A stretch of 64,000 nucleotides of DNA from Treponema sp. (GTDB lineage Bacteria; Spirochaetota; Spirochaetia; Treponematales; Treponemataceae). Shown here piece by piece: positions 1 to 8,291 of this stretch. The notes below the pieces were generated by a model, which was not told where the DNA came from, did no database searches, and saw only the letters and a program-made list of their open reading frames with translations. The DNA lies in the NCBI GenBank assembly GCA_017525605.1, contig JAFXSM010000011.1, forward strand, positions 1 to 64,000, read 5' to 3'. Made by a program: the position numbers and the translations under genes. Every line of letters begins with the position of its first letter. Position 1 is the first letter of the stretch.

Positions 1-430
1 AAGCATCGTGAAGGTACGGCGACAGCCGTGCCGTGACCGCTTGCATCCACTACGCAATGATTAGGAAACATCCGCCCCCTAGCAAGCATCGTGAAGGTAC
101 GAGCGCAAGCTCGTGCCGTGACCGCTTGCATCCACGGCAAAATGGTTAGGGCACATTCGCATCATAGCAAGCATCGTGTAGGTACGGCGACAGCCGTGCC
201 GTGACCGCTTGCATCCACTGCACAATTTATTAGGACACATCCGCACCTCGGCAAGCATAGTGAAGGTACGGCGACAGCCGTGCCGTGCCCGCTTGCATCC
301 ACTACGCAATTTATTAGGCCACATCCGCACCCTGGCAAGCGTCGTGTAGGTACGAGCGCAAGCTCGTGCCGTGAACGCTTGCATCCACTACGCAATGATT
401 AGGACACATCCGCACCTCGGCAAGCGCTGT
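1..430. repeat. Tandem array of an ~84 bp hairpin repeat (five units plus start of a sixth)
   Basis: Units start at about 1, 84, 169, 253, 337 and 422, a period of 83-85 bp. Each unit has two foldable parts. The first is a stem of the form GGTACGGC-gaca-GCCGTGCC or the longer GGTACGAGC-gcaa-GCTCGTGCC. The second is CGCTTGC paired with GCAAGCG about 45 bases on. Stem sequence changes between units while pairing is kept. The same family recurs at 16995-17099 (reverse orientation), 23121-23171 and 34155-34232. There is no spacer-repeat alternation, so it is not a CRISPR. The left end may run out of the window. Short reading frames inside it are repeat artefacts. Confidence 0.9.
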
Positions 431-497
431 TGCAGTTTTTTGCGGATTGAGATACATTTTATCCGCAATTTACTGCAAGTTGCAGTTTTTTGCGGAT
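429..497. repeat. Palindrome and direct repeat just upstream of the first DUF4143 ATPase
   Basis: GTTGCAGTTTTTTGCGGAT occurs at 429-447 and again at 479-497. Between them lies ATCCGCAATTTACTGCAA (461-478), which is the inverse of 480-497 with three mismatches, so 461-497 forms an 18-bp-arm hairpin with a one-base loop. The palindrome ends at the ribosome binding site of the gene at 508. It could be an operator, an attenuating mRNA hairpin or a recombination site; the sequence does not decide. Confidence 0.7.
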
Positions 498-507
498 AGG
501 AGTGGAT

Positions 508-1800
508 ATGACAGAAACTTTAAGCCGAAAAATCTACCTTCAGAAGCTCATCGACAGAATGCACAATGGGGAAGTGAAAATCATAACAGGGTCAAGAAGG
601 TGCGGAAAATCGTGGCTATTAAAAAAAGTGTTCAAATCGTATCTGCTCTCGCAAGGGGTGAAAGAAGAGAACATAATCATCGTTTCGCTTGATATCGAGG
701 ATGAGGATTCCGACGAGGATTTGTCAAAACACGACACTCTGAAAAAATATCTTTATTCGCAGATAAAATCAGAAGACGAGCAATACTATGTTTTTTTGGA
801 CGAGATTCAGGAAGTCGAAAATTTTGAGAAACTAGTCAACGGATTGGCGGCTAAAGACAACGTTGATGTTTACATTACAGGCTCAAACTCAAAATTCTTA
901 TCGCAAGACATAAAAACAATCTTCCGCGGACGAGGCGACGAAATACGTGTCTATCCGTTTTCTTTTTCGGAATTCTGCCAGAACAGAACGGAAAGCATCA
1001 GCGAACTATGGAAAGAATATTACACTTACGGCGGAATGCCGCGACTTCGTACATTGAAAACGCCGGAGCAAAAAGTGAGGTATCTGCAACGTCTCTGGAA
1101 CAAAACATACATCGATGATGTTGTCGAAAGAAACAATGTCAGAAACAAGACCGCCCTAGAATCCATGGTTGACGCGATGTGTTCTTCTGTCGGCTCGCTT
1201 GTGAACCCGACAAAAATAAGAAACACGATTCAAAGCGTCCAGAAAATAAACATCGACAACGAAACTGTAGCAAATTATATTTCATACCTCGAAAATTCGT
1301 TTTTGTTTGAGGGCGCAAAGAGATACAACATCAGGGGAAAGAAATATTTCGACACGATTCAAAAATATTATGCCGTCGATGTGGGATTACGGAACGCGAG
1401 ACTGAATTTTCGGCAGCAGGAAATCACTCACATAATGGAAAACATTATCTTCAACGAATTGCGCTCGCACGATTATCTTGTTGATGTTGGGCTTGTCGAA
1501 AGCCGGGAACTGCGGAACGGAAAGCAAGAATATATCCAGCGTGAAGTTGACTTCATCGCGACAAACGGAATCGAAAAATACTACATTCAGTCGGCATACG
1601 CATTGGATTCGGAAGAAAAAAAGGAACAAGAACTCGCATCTCTTTTAAAAATTGATGACTCGTTCAAAAAAATCGTCATAGTCGGAACCGACATCGAAAA
1701 ATACACAGACGACCACGGAATCACGTTCATGGGACTTTTCGACTTTTTGCAAAGTGAAGGAAATGCAACATCCACAAAGCTTTCTTTACATACTATTTAA
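508..1800 (+). CDS. AAA-family ATPase with C-terminal DUF4143 region (430 aa)
   Basis: This is a P-loop ATPase of the AAA_14/DUF4143 group. The Walker A motif GSRRCGKS is at residues 28-35 and the Walker B motif VFLDEIQ is near residue 97, followed by a sensor-like TGSNSKFLS. The DUF4143 part (about residues 190-300) precedes a C-terminal fold like the PD-(D/E)XK nucleases. In the second copy of this family (5538-6755) that fold reads EIDL...IEIKKS. Here it reads EVDF...YIQSAY, so the usual E-x-K pair is lost and nuclease activity is unlikely. The ATG at 508 is chosen because AGGAG lies about six bases upstream; a TTG at 490 is possible but lies in the palindrome. The family is common in genomes but its cellular role is not settled. 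No operon partner is visible. Confidence 0.85.
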   Translation: MTETLSRKIYLQKLIDRMHNGEVKIITGSRRCGKSWLLKKVFKSYLLSQGVKEENIIIVSLDIEDEDSDEDLSKHDTLKKYLYSQIKSEDEQYYVFLDEIQEVENFEKLVNGLAAKDNVDVYITGSNSKFLSQDIKTIFRGRGDEIRVYPFSFSEFCQNRTESISELWKEYYTYGGMPRLRTLKTPEQKVRYLQRLWNKTYIDDVVERNNVRNKTALESMVDAMCSSVGSLVNPTKIRNTIQSVQKINIDNETVANYISYLENSFLFEGAKRYNIRGKKYFDTIQKYYAVDVGLRNARLNFRQQEITHIMENIIFNELRSHDYLVDVGLVESRELRNGKQEYIQREVDFIATNGIEKYYIQSAYALDSEEKKEQELASLLKIDDSFKKIVIVGTDIEKYTDDHGITFMGLFDFLQSEGNATSTKLSLHTI

Positions 1801-1862
1801 AATATAAAAAATCACGGTATACTTAAAAAAATTGTTATTTTCAGTTCAAAGGAGACCATAAT

Positions 1863-4800
1863 ATGAAAAAAAGTGAGGCATCAGAAAATGTCGCTCGGCG
1901 CAAAGTCCCGTTCCGCTTTCAGTTTTCAACTTTCATCTTTCAGCTTGCAGCTCTGCTTCTGCTGGTGGGGCTTGTTTCGTGCGATAATTTCATGCATGGC
2001 TCTAACGATTTTAAAGAAAAGCTTGAGCAGGACATTGAATACGCGGAAAGCACTCCGTATGAAATCCGAATGGAATGTGACGAGGGATTCGGCTCAATTA
2101 CTTCGATTTCGATTATTTCGAAAAAAGTCACAGACCAGTTCAACGTGGAATTCAAAATCGCTTCGGGAGTTCAGTTCGTCTGCTGGAAAGCGTATTCGAA
2201 ATCTTCCGACGGAACTTACAGCGAGCTTTCTTCCGATTACATCGATTTTATTTCCTACAACACAGAAAGCAACGACGGCGTTTACAAGGCGACTGTCAAA
2301 TTCGTGAAGGCGGCGGTTGGGATTGTAATCAAGCCGTATTGTCAGATTCTGCCGAAAGTTGAGAGTGAAAAAATCACTCCGAAATTCGAGTCTTTCGGCT
2401 GCGAGCAGGACACTACGATAAAAATTCCATTCAACAAAGCCGTGGACGAATCGACATTCGAAAACATCTTGAATTTTACAAATGTTTCGATTAACGGTGC
2501 GGACGGAAGCGACTTCAAAAAATATTATGAAAATCCGAGCCTTATTGCAGATTCAGACGGAAACAGCATTCTGATCATTCAGCCAAAAAAGCCAGCGACG
2601 ATTATTACTGATGAAGAAACTGTTGCCACAAAAGACATCACAATCTCAATCGATTTCACCGGAGCAAAGGACACTATAGGTCTTTCATTCGTTCAGGCGG
2701 AGCCTTATACATTCCGAGTGAACAAAAATACGGACAACGTTGCTCCGATACTCACGGGTGCGACACTTTTGTCAACTGAAGACAAAACAAGCGAATATTA
2801 TAAGGAACTCACCGACAAAGATTTCGATTCTTGGAGCGACACAGAGAACGGCTCATTCACTCACGGAGATTTCAGCCAGAATCATGTTGGCGGAAAAATC
2901 TATTTTGAACTGTGCGGAAGCGACGCTGGCGGTGGCGTTGCTGCTATTCAGGTGGCAGAGACATATTTCAGGACAATTGCAGGCGCAGAGACCACGGACA
3001 CAGCACACACATATCAGGTTGACTGCGAAGAGGGCGACGGAATTTATTCAGCGACTTATCAGATTCACACTTCTGACGAGGGCGTTGTCAAACTAGATTT
3101 TGCACTGGTAGATTATTCGGGCAATGTAAGCGGAACAAAAACTTTCTATGTGATAAAAGACACCGTTATCGATTCAAAGGCACTTTTATTTGAGGAAAAT
3201 AAACAACCTTCTCTCAGCTGGAACAAAGATATAATTCCATATTATGGAATCAGAAAAGTAAACGGAAATGTTGATACCGTTACTCTGACTGAAAAAGATA
3301 CAACTGTCGATAAATTTTATTCTTCATACACCGAGTCTTTCGACATTGAAGTCTGGTGGGGATATTCACAAAGTGAACTTTCAAATCTTGCCGTAAAAAC
3401 GACGAACTCAAGCGGTGCGACTGTTTATACTTTTGACAGAAATTACACAAAGCTCACTTATGTAAAAGCCACTTTTACTGACAACTGCGGTAACACAAAG
3501 ACTAATATTAGGGCAATTCCACCGATTTTGGATTTTGATATGAACTGCGTAACAAAAAATCCAAAGCAAACATATAACGAGGTAATAATTAATCCCTATG
3601 ACATACAGAGTTTCCAGCAAATGTGTGCCAAAATTGGAGCAAAAAAATGGACTATGTATTACTCAAACATGCCATGGTGGTTCAATCATGAGCAAAATTT
3701 CTGTTATGAAAGAGAAATACAGGCAATCGCTTTTTACAAAGATCAGAGAGACAAATATCAGGGATTCTCCAGCACCATATATGTTCTTGGAGCCTTTGAA
3801 TATGCGGACGGCTCATTTTGGAGCGCGCCTTTGAGCGTTACAGGATTGAAATTCGATTTTGCAAGTGACTATGACGATACCTTTGACAAAATTACAATGT
3901 CGATTGACGGAAAGCCAGCCACAACAGCAGGCGATTCTTCCTATATAAACACAAGTACTATTTCTTCTGAGATGATGGCTGTAAAAAGAACGGGTGTCCA
4001 GAATTCTGGGAACTATAAAGTACAAGTCACAAATTATAAAAATAAAAATGTCGATACGACTGGAGTAAAATACATTTTCAAATGTGTGAACAGGTCTACT
4101 AACGAAGAATTCATAAGCAGTGATAATGTGTTTTACGTTCCAACGAATGCCTCTTATTATCTTCGCATAATTACAGAGGATTCGGCAGGAAAAAAATATA
4201 CTTCGGATAATTTAACATTCAGGCTTCATGGAACTAATTCTTCGCATACCTTTTTTTCATGCACTAAAGATTTAACACCGCCTAATATTCCAAGTGAGCG
4301 GGAGGACCCGTATGATTTATATAACTATGACGGTTACAAACTCTGGTTCAACTCGACACCAAACAGTTTTACACCACACTGTTTAAAAAGTGATAAGTGG
4401 TCAAGAGCATTTCCAATTCAAGATGTGCAGGCATACGTTCCTACTGATGATACCGAAATGTACGCAAACAGCGAGGGGCTTGGCGAAATAGAATATTTCT
4501 TCATTCCTAATTACGGAACTTCCACCTCAGAGTTTGGTTCATGCTCAGAGGAAGAATTTGAAGCACACGAGAAAAAAATTGCGACTTACGATTTGAATCA
4601 GCTGGACTACAAACTTCCTCAATGGCAGAACCGGACTACAAATAATGAATCAGGAGTTGATGAGAGCACATTCAAAGACTCTTATAGACAGATGAGGATT
4701 GAGCTTCCGTATGACGGGCTTGAAGAAGGCTTCTATACGGTTTGCATAAAGGCAAAAGATGCTTCTGGTAACTATTCCTATGGTTTTGCGCCTGCCATAA

Positions 4801-5438
4801 ACAAAACTTTGGGCAAACATCTTGACTGGACTTTCGACTCAAGCGACAACACCATGACTTTTACAGATGACACCTACCAACATTACACTGCAATGCTTTA
4901 TTACTACGATACGGAGCACAGCAGGTGGGTTTCATTTTACGGCTTACTTGATTCCACTGCGCCCAATCTTTCATATCGTTACTTTTGCGAATATTTAGGC
5001 AAAATCACGGAAGCAGGTTTCTTTAAAAATCGCTGGGCAAGAATCATCGCAAAAAACGGATTTACGGATTTAGAGGAAGCCGGTTTCTTCGACGTGGAAT
5101 ATGTTTACCTCGACTATCACCGCTACAAGGGCACATCTAACGCAATCGTCTGCAAAAAGAAAAACTGCCTCGAAGGTTTGGGAGGAATTCAGGTATTCTG
5201 CGACAAGCCGGTTTTTGCTCACACAATGTACTGTTCAAAACGACTTACTCAAAACAATAGCAAAGCTGATGCAACAGTTTGGGAAAACAAGGGAATCGAG
5301 ACTGGTCTCTTATTTGAAAGCAGCGACTTCACCTACGGAACCGAAAACTACGATAAAATCCCATCCGGCTACTACTACACCACCATAGTCCACTTCGCCG
5401 ACGGCACCGTGCTTATGAGCGACGTAAAACAGAAGTAA
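1863..5438 (+). CDS. Large lipoprotein with Ig-like domains (1191 aa), function unknown
   Basis: The N-terminus has a basic stretch, a hydrophobic run and the lipobox LVSC near residue 40, so it should be exported and lipidated. The signal region is longer than usual, with about 30 residues before the hydrophobic core. A domain around residues 165-290, with a phrase like IPFNKAVDESTF, resembles bacterial SbsA/Big_5-type Ig-like folds. A second Ig-like region begins near VAPILTGATLL. The rest is rich in beta-strand patterns, Tyr, Asn and Ser and shows no catalytic motif. AGGAG precedes the ATG. I infer a surface or periplasmic structural or adhesive protein. It stands alone between two DUF4143 ATPases. 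Confidence 0.8.
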   Translation: MKKSEASENVARRKVPFRFQFSTFIFQLAALLLLVGLVSCDNFMHGSNDFKEKLEQDIEYAESTPYEIRMECDEGFGSITSISIISKKVTDQFNVEFKIASGVQFVCWKAYSKSSDGTYSELSSDYIDFISYNTESNDGVYKATVKFVKAAVGIVIKPYCQILPKVESEKITPKFESFGCEQDTTIKIPFNKAVDESTFENILNFTNVSINGADGSDFKKYYENPSLIADSDGNSILIIQPKKPATIITDEETVATKDITISIDFTGAKDTIGLSFVQAEPYTFRVNKNTDNVAPILTGATLLSTEDKTSEYYKELTDKDFDSWSDTENGSFTHGDFSQNHVGGKIYFELCGSDAGGGVAAIQVAETYFRTIAGAETTDTAHTYQVDCEEGDGIYSATYQIHTSDEGVVKLDFALVDYSGNVSGTKTFYVIKDTVIDSKALLFEENKQPSLSWNKDIIPYYGIRKVNGNVDTVTLTEKDTTVDKFYSSYTESFDIEVWWGYSQSELSNLAVKTTNSSGATVYTFDRNYTKLTYVKATFTDNCGNTKTNIRAIPPILDFDMNCVTKNPKQTYNEVIINPYDIQSFQQMCAKIGAKKWTMYYSNMPWWFNHEQNFCYEREIQAIAFYKDQRDKYQGFSSTIYVLGAFEYADGSFWSAPLSVTGLKFDFASDYDDTFDKITMSIDGKPATTAGDSSYINTSTISSEMMAVKRTGVQNSGNYKVQVTNYKNKNVDTTGVKYIFKCVNRSTNEEFISSDNVFYVPTNASYYLRIITEDSAGKKYTSDNLTFRLHGTNSSHTFFSCTKDLTPPNIPSEREDPYDLYNYDGYKLWFNSTPNSFTPHCLKSDKWSRAFPIQDVQAYVPTDDTEMYANSEGLGEIEYFFIPNYGTSTSEFGSCSEEEFEAHEKKIATYDLNQLDYKLPQWQNRTTNNESGVDESTFKDSYRQMRIELPYDGLEEGFYTVCIKAKDASGNYSYGFAPAINKTLGKHLDWTFDSSDNTMTFTDDTYQHYTAMLYYYDTEHSRWVSFYGLLDSTAPNLSYRYFCEYLGKITEAGFFKNRWARIIAKNGFTDLEEAGFFDVEYVYLDYHRYKGTSNAIVCKKKNCLEGLGGIQVFCDKPVFAHTMYCSKRLTQNNSKADATVWENKGIETGLLFESSDFTYGTENYDKIPSGYYYTTIVHFADGTVLMSDVKQK

Positions 5439-5483
5439 CACGCACAAAAAAGCCTTAAAGAGATTCCGTAAAAGGATTGATTC

Positions 5484-5518
5484 TCGACTAATATGGAGTT
5501 ACACTCCAGAATAGTCGA
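5484..5518. repeat. Palindrome upstream of the second DUF4143 ATPase
   Basis: TCGACTAATATGGAGT pairs with the inverse of 5502-5518 with only two mismatches, around a very short loop. It lies 19 bases before the chosen start codon at 5538, the same relative place as the unrelated palindrome at 461-497 before the first DUF4143 gene. An operator or leader hairpin is the simplest reading. Confidence 0.7.
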
Positions 5519-5537
5519 AACAATACGAGGTATTTTT

Positions 5538-6755
5538 ATGTATATCAACCGTCATATTCTGACCTTTTTGAATAGAATGAAAAACCAGTTCAGGGTTCTC
5601 TTAATTACAGGTTCACGCCAGGTTGGAAAATCCACTTTGCTCAAAGAAAAATTTCTTCCTGAATATGAATATGTAACTCTTGATGATTTTACAGAACTTG
5701 CGCTTGCGCAAAACGACCCGGCATTATTTTTCAAAAATCATCAACTTCCTGTTATTGTTGATGAAGTTCAGCGTACGCCCAATTTATTTCTTCAGATTAA
5801 ACTACTTGCAGATAATTCGAAAGAAAAAGGGCAGATTGTTCTTACAGGTTCACAAAGTTACAAGCTTTTAAGCAAGGCGGCAGATTCATTAGCAGGTCGT
5901 GTATGCATTATCAATATGGCCTCTCTTTCTCTTCGCGAAAAATTCGAGATAGATTTTAATAAAGAATTTTTACCGACATCAGATTACATAGAGGAGAGAA
6001 AAAAATCTGTAAAGCAATACGAAGATTTGTGGAATCATATATGGCGGGGAAGTATGCCAGAACTTTCGGACGAATCGATTGAATGGGAACCTTTTTACCG
6101 TTCATATATCCGCACTTATCTTGACCGCGATGTTGCAGATTTGATAAATGCAAAGAATCTTGTTAAATTTCACAACTTCATGCAATGCATAGCAGCACGA
6201 GTTGGTGAACTGTTCAATGCAGATTCTTTAGCCCGTGATGTCGGCGTTACAAGCAAAACAATTGCCGAATGGACAAGCATCCTTGAATCCTCTGGTGTAA
6301 TCAAATTGCTTCATCCTTACGAAAAAAATGTTTCAAACAGAGCCGTAAAAACTCCAAAGATATATTTTATGGACACTGGCTTGGTTTGCTATCTTGTAGG
6401 CTGGTCTTCAGCACAGGTTGCAATGAACGGTGCAATGTCCGGCGGACTTTTTGAAAACTTTGTAGTAAGCGAAGTGATAAAATCTTATTACAATGCTGGG
6501 CACGAAACCGAAAACATTTATTTTTACCGAGACAAAGATAAAAGAGAAATAGATTTGATTATTGAAAAAGACAATGTTCTATATCCAATAGAAATAAAAA
6601 AATCTGCTCTTCCAACGCTTGATATGACAAAGCATTTTTCTGTTTTGTCAAAAATTACCGGAAAAACTATTGGACTTGGCTGTATTCTCTGCCAGTGCGA
6701 CAAAGCCTTATATTTGAGCGAAAATGTAATTTCTTTGCCGATTGAATACATTTAA
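5538..6755 (+). CDS. AAA-family ATPase with DUF4143 and nuclease-like C-terminus (405 aa)
   Basis: The Walker A motif GSRQVGKS is at residues 25-32 and Walker B, VIVDEVQ, is near residue 75. A TGSQSY sensor-like segment follows. The DUF4143 region contains a helix-turn-helix-like stretch (ARDVGVTSKTIAEW). The C-terminus has EIDLII near residue 336 and IEIKKS near 350, which match the D and E-x-K positions of PD-(D/E)XK nucleases and appear intact. The ATG at 5538 has GAGGT seven bases upstream; an in-frame ATG at 5493 lies inside the palindrome and lacks a binding site. It is a diverged paralogue of the gene at 508-1800. The biological role of these proteins is unproven. Confidence 0.88.
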   Translation: MYINRHILTFLNRMKNQFRVLLITGSRQVGKSTLLKEKFLPEYEYVTLDDFTELALAQNDPALFFKNHQLPVIVDEVQRTPNLFLQIKLLADNSKEKGQIVLTGSQSYKLLSKAADSLAGRVCIINMASLSLREKFEIDFNKEFLPTSDYIEERKKSVKQYEDLWNHIWRGSMPELSDESIEWEPFYRSYIRTYLDRDVADLINAKNLVKFHNFMQCIAARVGELFNADSLARDVGVTSKTIAEWTSILESSGVIKLLHPYEKNVSNRAVKTPKIYFMDTGLVCYLVGWSSAQVAMNGAMSGGLFENFVVSEVIKSYYNAGHETENIYFYRDKDKREIDLIIEKDNVLYPIEIKKSALPTLDMTKHFSVLSKITGKTIGLGCILCQCDKALYLSENVISLPIEYI

Positions 6756-6794
6756 GCAAGATTTTTCGGAATTTTCCCACAAGAGACCGACAAA

Positions 6795-6826
6795 AAAGCC
6801 GCCCGAACAAAAATCCGAGCGGCTTT
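6795..6826. terminator. Intrinsic terminator between convergent genes
   Basis: AAAGCCGCCCG (6795-6805) pairs with CGAGCGGCTTT (6816-6826) with one mismatch. On the minus strand six T follow, so it should end the alcohol dehydrogenase transcript. It may also serve the plus-strand ATPase. Confidence 0.8.
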
Positions 6827-6855
6827 CATTTTCAGCATCTCCCACCCTACTTCAA

Positions 6856-6877
6856 AGAGATTCCGTCAGGAATCTCT
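6856..6877. repeat. Short perfect inverted repeat
   Basis: AGAGATTCC and GGAATCTCT are separated by four bases. A related stretch, AAAGAGATTCCGT, is present at about 5457-5469, so this is probably part of a dispersed repeat and not a gene-specific site. Confidence 0.55.
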
Positions 6878-6900
6878 AATCCGTGTGACAATTCAGCGTG

Positions 6901-8127
6901 CTAGAAATCAACTTCTGTGTCGTAGTAGCAGCACTTGAGAAGTTTTTCCATTTCTTCCTGTGTCGGCTGCCTTGGGTTGCTTCCCGTGCAGGCATCGGCG
7001 ATTGCGTTCTTTGCGATTTCCGGCAAACGCTCAAGGAAGATGTCCTCCGGAACGAAGCCTTTTTCGCAAGGATAGCTGTCCGCGCCGTAAGTTCCGATTG
7101 AGTGCGGAATCTTAAGGTCGTCGTTCATGCCGCGCAGATATTTGATGAGAGCAGCGATTTTTTCTTTTTCTGTTGAACCGCCCAAGCCCATGAAGTCAGC
7201 GATGACGGCATAGCGTTTTGCGGCAGTCGGGTCTTTCGCGTTGAAAGCGATGACTTTCGGAAGATACATTGCGTTTGCGGCACCGTGAATGATGTGAGCG
7301 TGCAATCCGCCAACGTCCTCAAATGCAGCACCTGTTTTGTGCGCCATCGAATGAACGATTCCGAGCAAAGCGTTCGAGAATGCCATTCCGGCCAAGCACT
7401 GTGCGTCGTGCATTCGGTCGCGCGCGCCCATGTCGCCGTTGTATGATTTTACCAAATCAGACTGAATCATCTTGATTGAGTGCAGTGCGAGCGGGTCAGT
7501 GTAGTTGCAGTTCGCAGTTGAGACATAAGCCTCGATTGCGTGCGTGATTGCGTCCATACCAGTGTGCGCGACGAGTTTCTGCGGCATGGTCTCTGCCAAT
7601 TCCGGGTCAACGATTGCGACATCCGGTGTGATTTCGAAGTCAGCAATCGGATATTTGATTCCCTTGTCGTAGTCAGTAATAATTGAGAATGCCGTGACTT
7701 CCGTAGCAGTACCGGAAGTTGAAGAAACAGCGCAGAAATGTGCCTTTTTGCGAAGCTCAGGGATTCCGAATACCTTGCACATATCCTCGAAAGTGCTGTC
7801 AGGGTACTCGTACTTAATCCACATTGCTTTTGCGGCATCGATTGGTGAACCGCCGCCGATTGCGACAATCCAGTCCGGCTGGAATTCGAGCATCTTCTTG
7901 GCTCCGTTCATGACGGTCGTCACCGACGGGTCAGGCTCGATTCCGTCGATAATCGAAACTTCCATTCCGGCTTCTTTCAGATATTTCTCGGCTTTGTCGA
8001 GGAATCCGAACTTTTTCATCGAACCGCCACCAACGCAGATGACGGCTTTCTTTCCCTTGAGATTTTTAAGAGCCTCAAGCGCGCCCTTTCCGTGATACAA
8101 GTCACGAGGCAGAGTAAAACGTTGCAA
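6901..8127 (-). CDS. Iron-containing alcohol dehydrogenase (408 aa)
   Basis: A group III (Fe-dependent) NAD(P)H alcohol dehydrogenase, which would reduce an aldehyde or ketone to an alcohol during fermentation. The nucleotide-binding stretch AIGGGSPIDAAKAMW is diagnostic. Metal ligands are expected in GMDAITHAIEAYVS, HSMAHKTGA and HGAANAMYLP. Length fits the family. The start is most likely the TTG at 8127, because a strong AGGAGG (8140-8135) sits seven bases upstream; the in-frame ATG at 8184 lies inside a hairpin and gives an atypical N-terminus. It follows parB on the same strand after a 164-base leader with several hairpins. The substrate (butanol, propanediol or other) cannot be told from sequence. 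Confidence 0.92.
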   Translation of the reverse strand: MQRFTLPRDLYHGKGALEALKNLKGKKAVICVGGGSMKKFGFLDKAEKYLKEAGMEVSIIDGIEPDPSVTTVMNGAKKMLEFQPDWIVAIGGGSPIDAAKAMWIKYEYPDSTFEDMCKVFGIPELRKKAHFCAVSSTSGTATEVTAFSIITDYDKGIKYPIADFEITPDVAIVDPELAETMPQKLVAHTGMDAITHAIEAYVSTANCNYTDPLALHSIKMIQSDLVKSYNGDMGARDRMHDAQCLAGMAFSNALLGIVHSMAHKTGAAFEDVGGLHAHIIHGAANAMYLPKVIAFNAKDPTAAKRYAVIADFMGLGGSTEKEKIAALIKYLRGMNDDLKIPHSIGTYGADSYPCEKGFVPEDIFLERLPEIAKNAIADACTGSNPRQPTQEEMEKLLKCCYYDTEVDF

Positions 8128-8134
8128 AATAATA

Positions 8135-8262
8135 CCTCCTATTTCGTTGCATGGAGGCAACAATGCACAAGTTTTGCTGTGCAAAACTTGTGCATAAAAA
8201 AATTACAAGGATGTAATTTTTTTATGCTACCTCCTATTTTTAGCAGCTCTGTTAAAAATAGG
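8135..8262 (-). promoter_or_regulatory. Hairpin cluster in the alcohol dehydrogenase leader
   Basis: Three hairpins stand in a row. 8163-8177 pairs perfectly with 8181-8195 (15 bp, three-base loop). 8193-8207 pairs perfectly with 8212-8226 (15 bp, A/T-rich). 8233-8246 pairs with 8249-8262 (14 bp with one G-U). Nearer the gene, GTTGC/GCAAC (8146-8150, 8157-8161) presents CCTCC in the mRNA, complementary to the Shine-Dalgarno AGGAGG at 8140-8135. A second ATAGGAGGTA lies near 8230-8238. This looks like an mRNA switch or attenuator; the A/T-rich hairpin with seven T could also terminate parAB transcripts. Confidence 0.6.
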
Positions 8263-8291
8263 ATAAATCCGAATTTTCAGTATTGCAAATT

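Noticed and set aside
79..395. Open reading frames of 77-101 residues in the tandem repeat array
   Set aside because: They are translations of the ~84 bp repeat, rich in Cys and Arg, with no ribosome site and a period equal to the DNA repeat.
1..430. CRISPR array
   Set aside because: Units are contiguous with no unique spacers, hold two internal hairpins and recur singly elsewhere; no cas genes are present.
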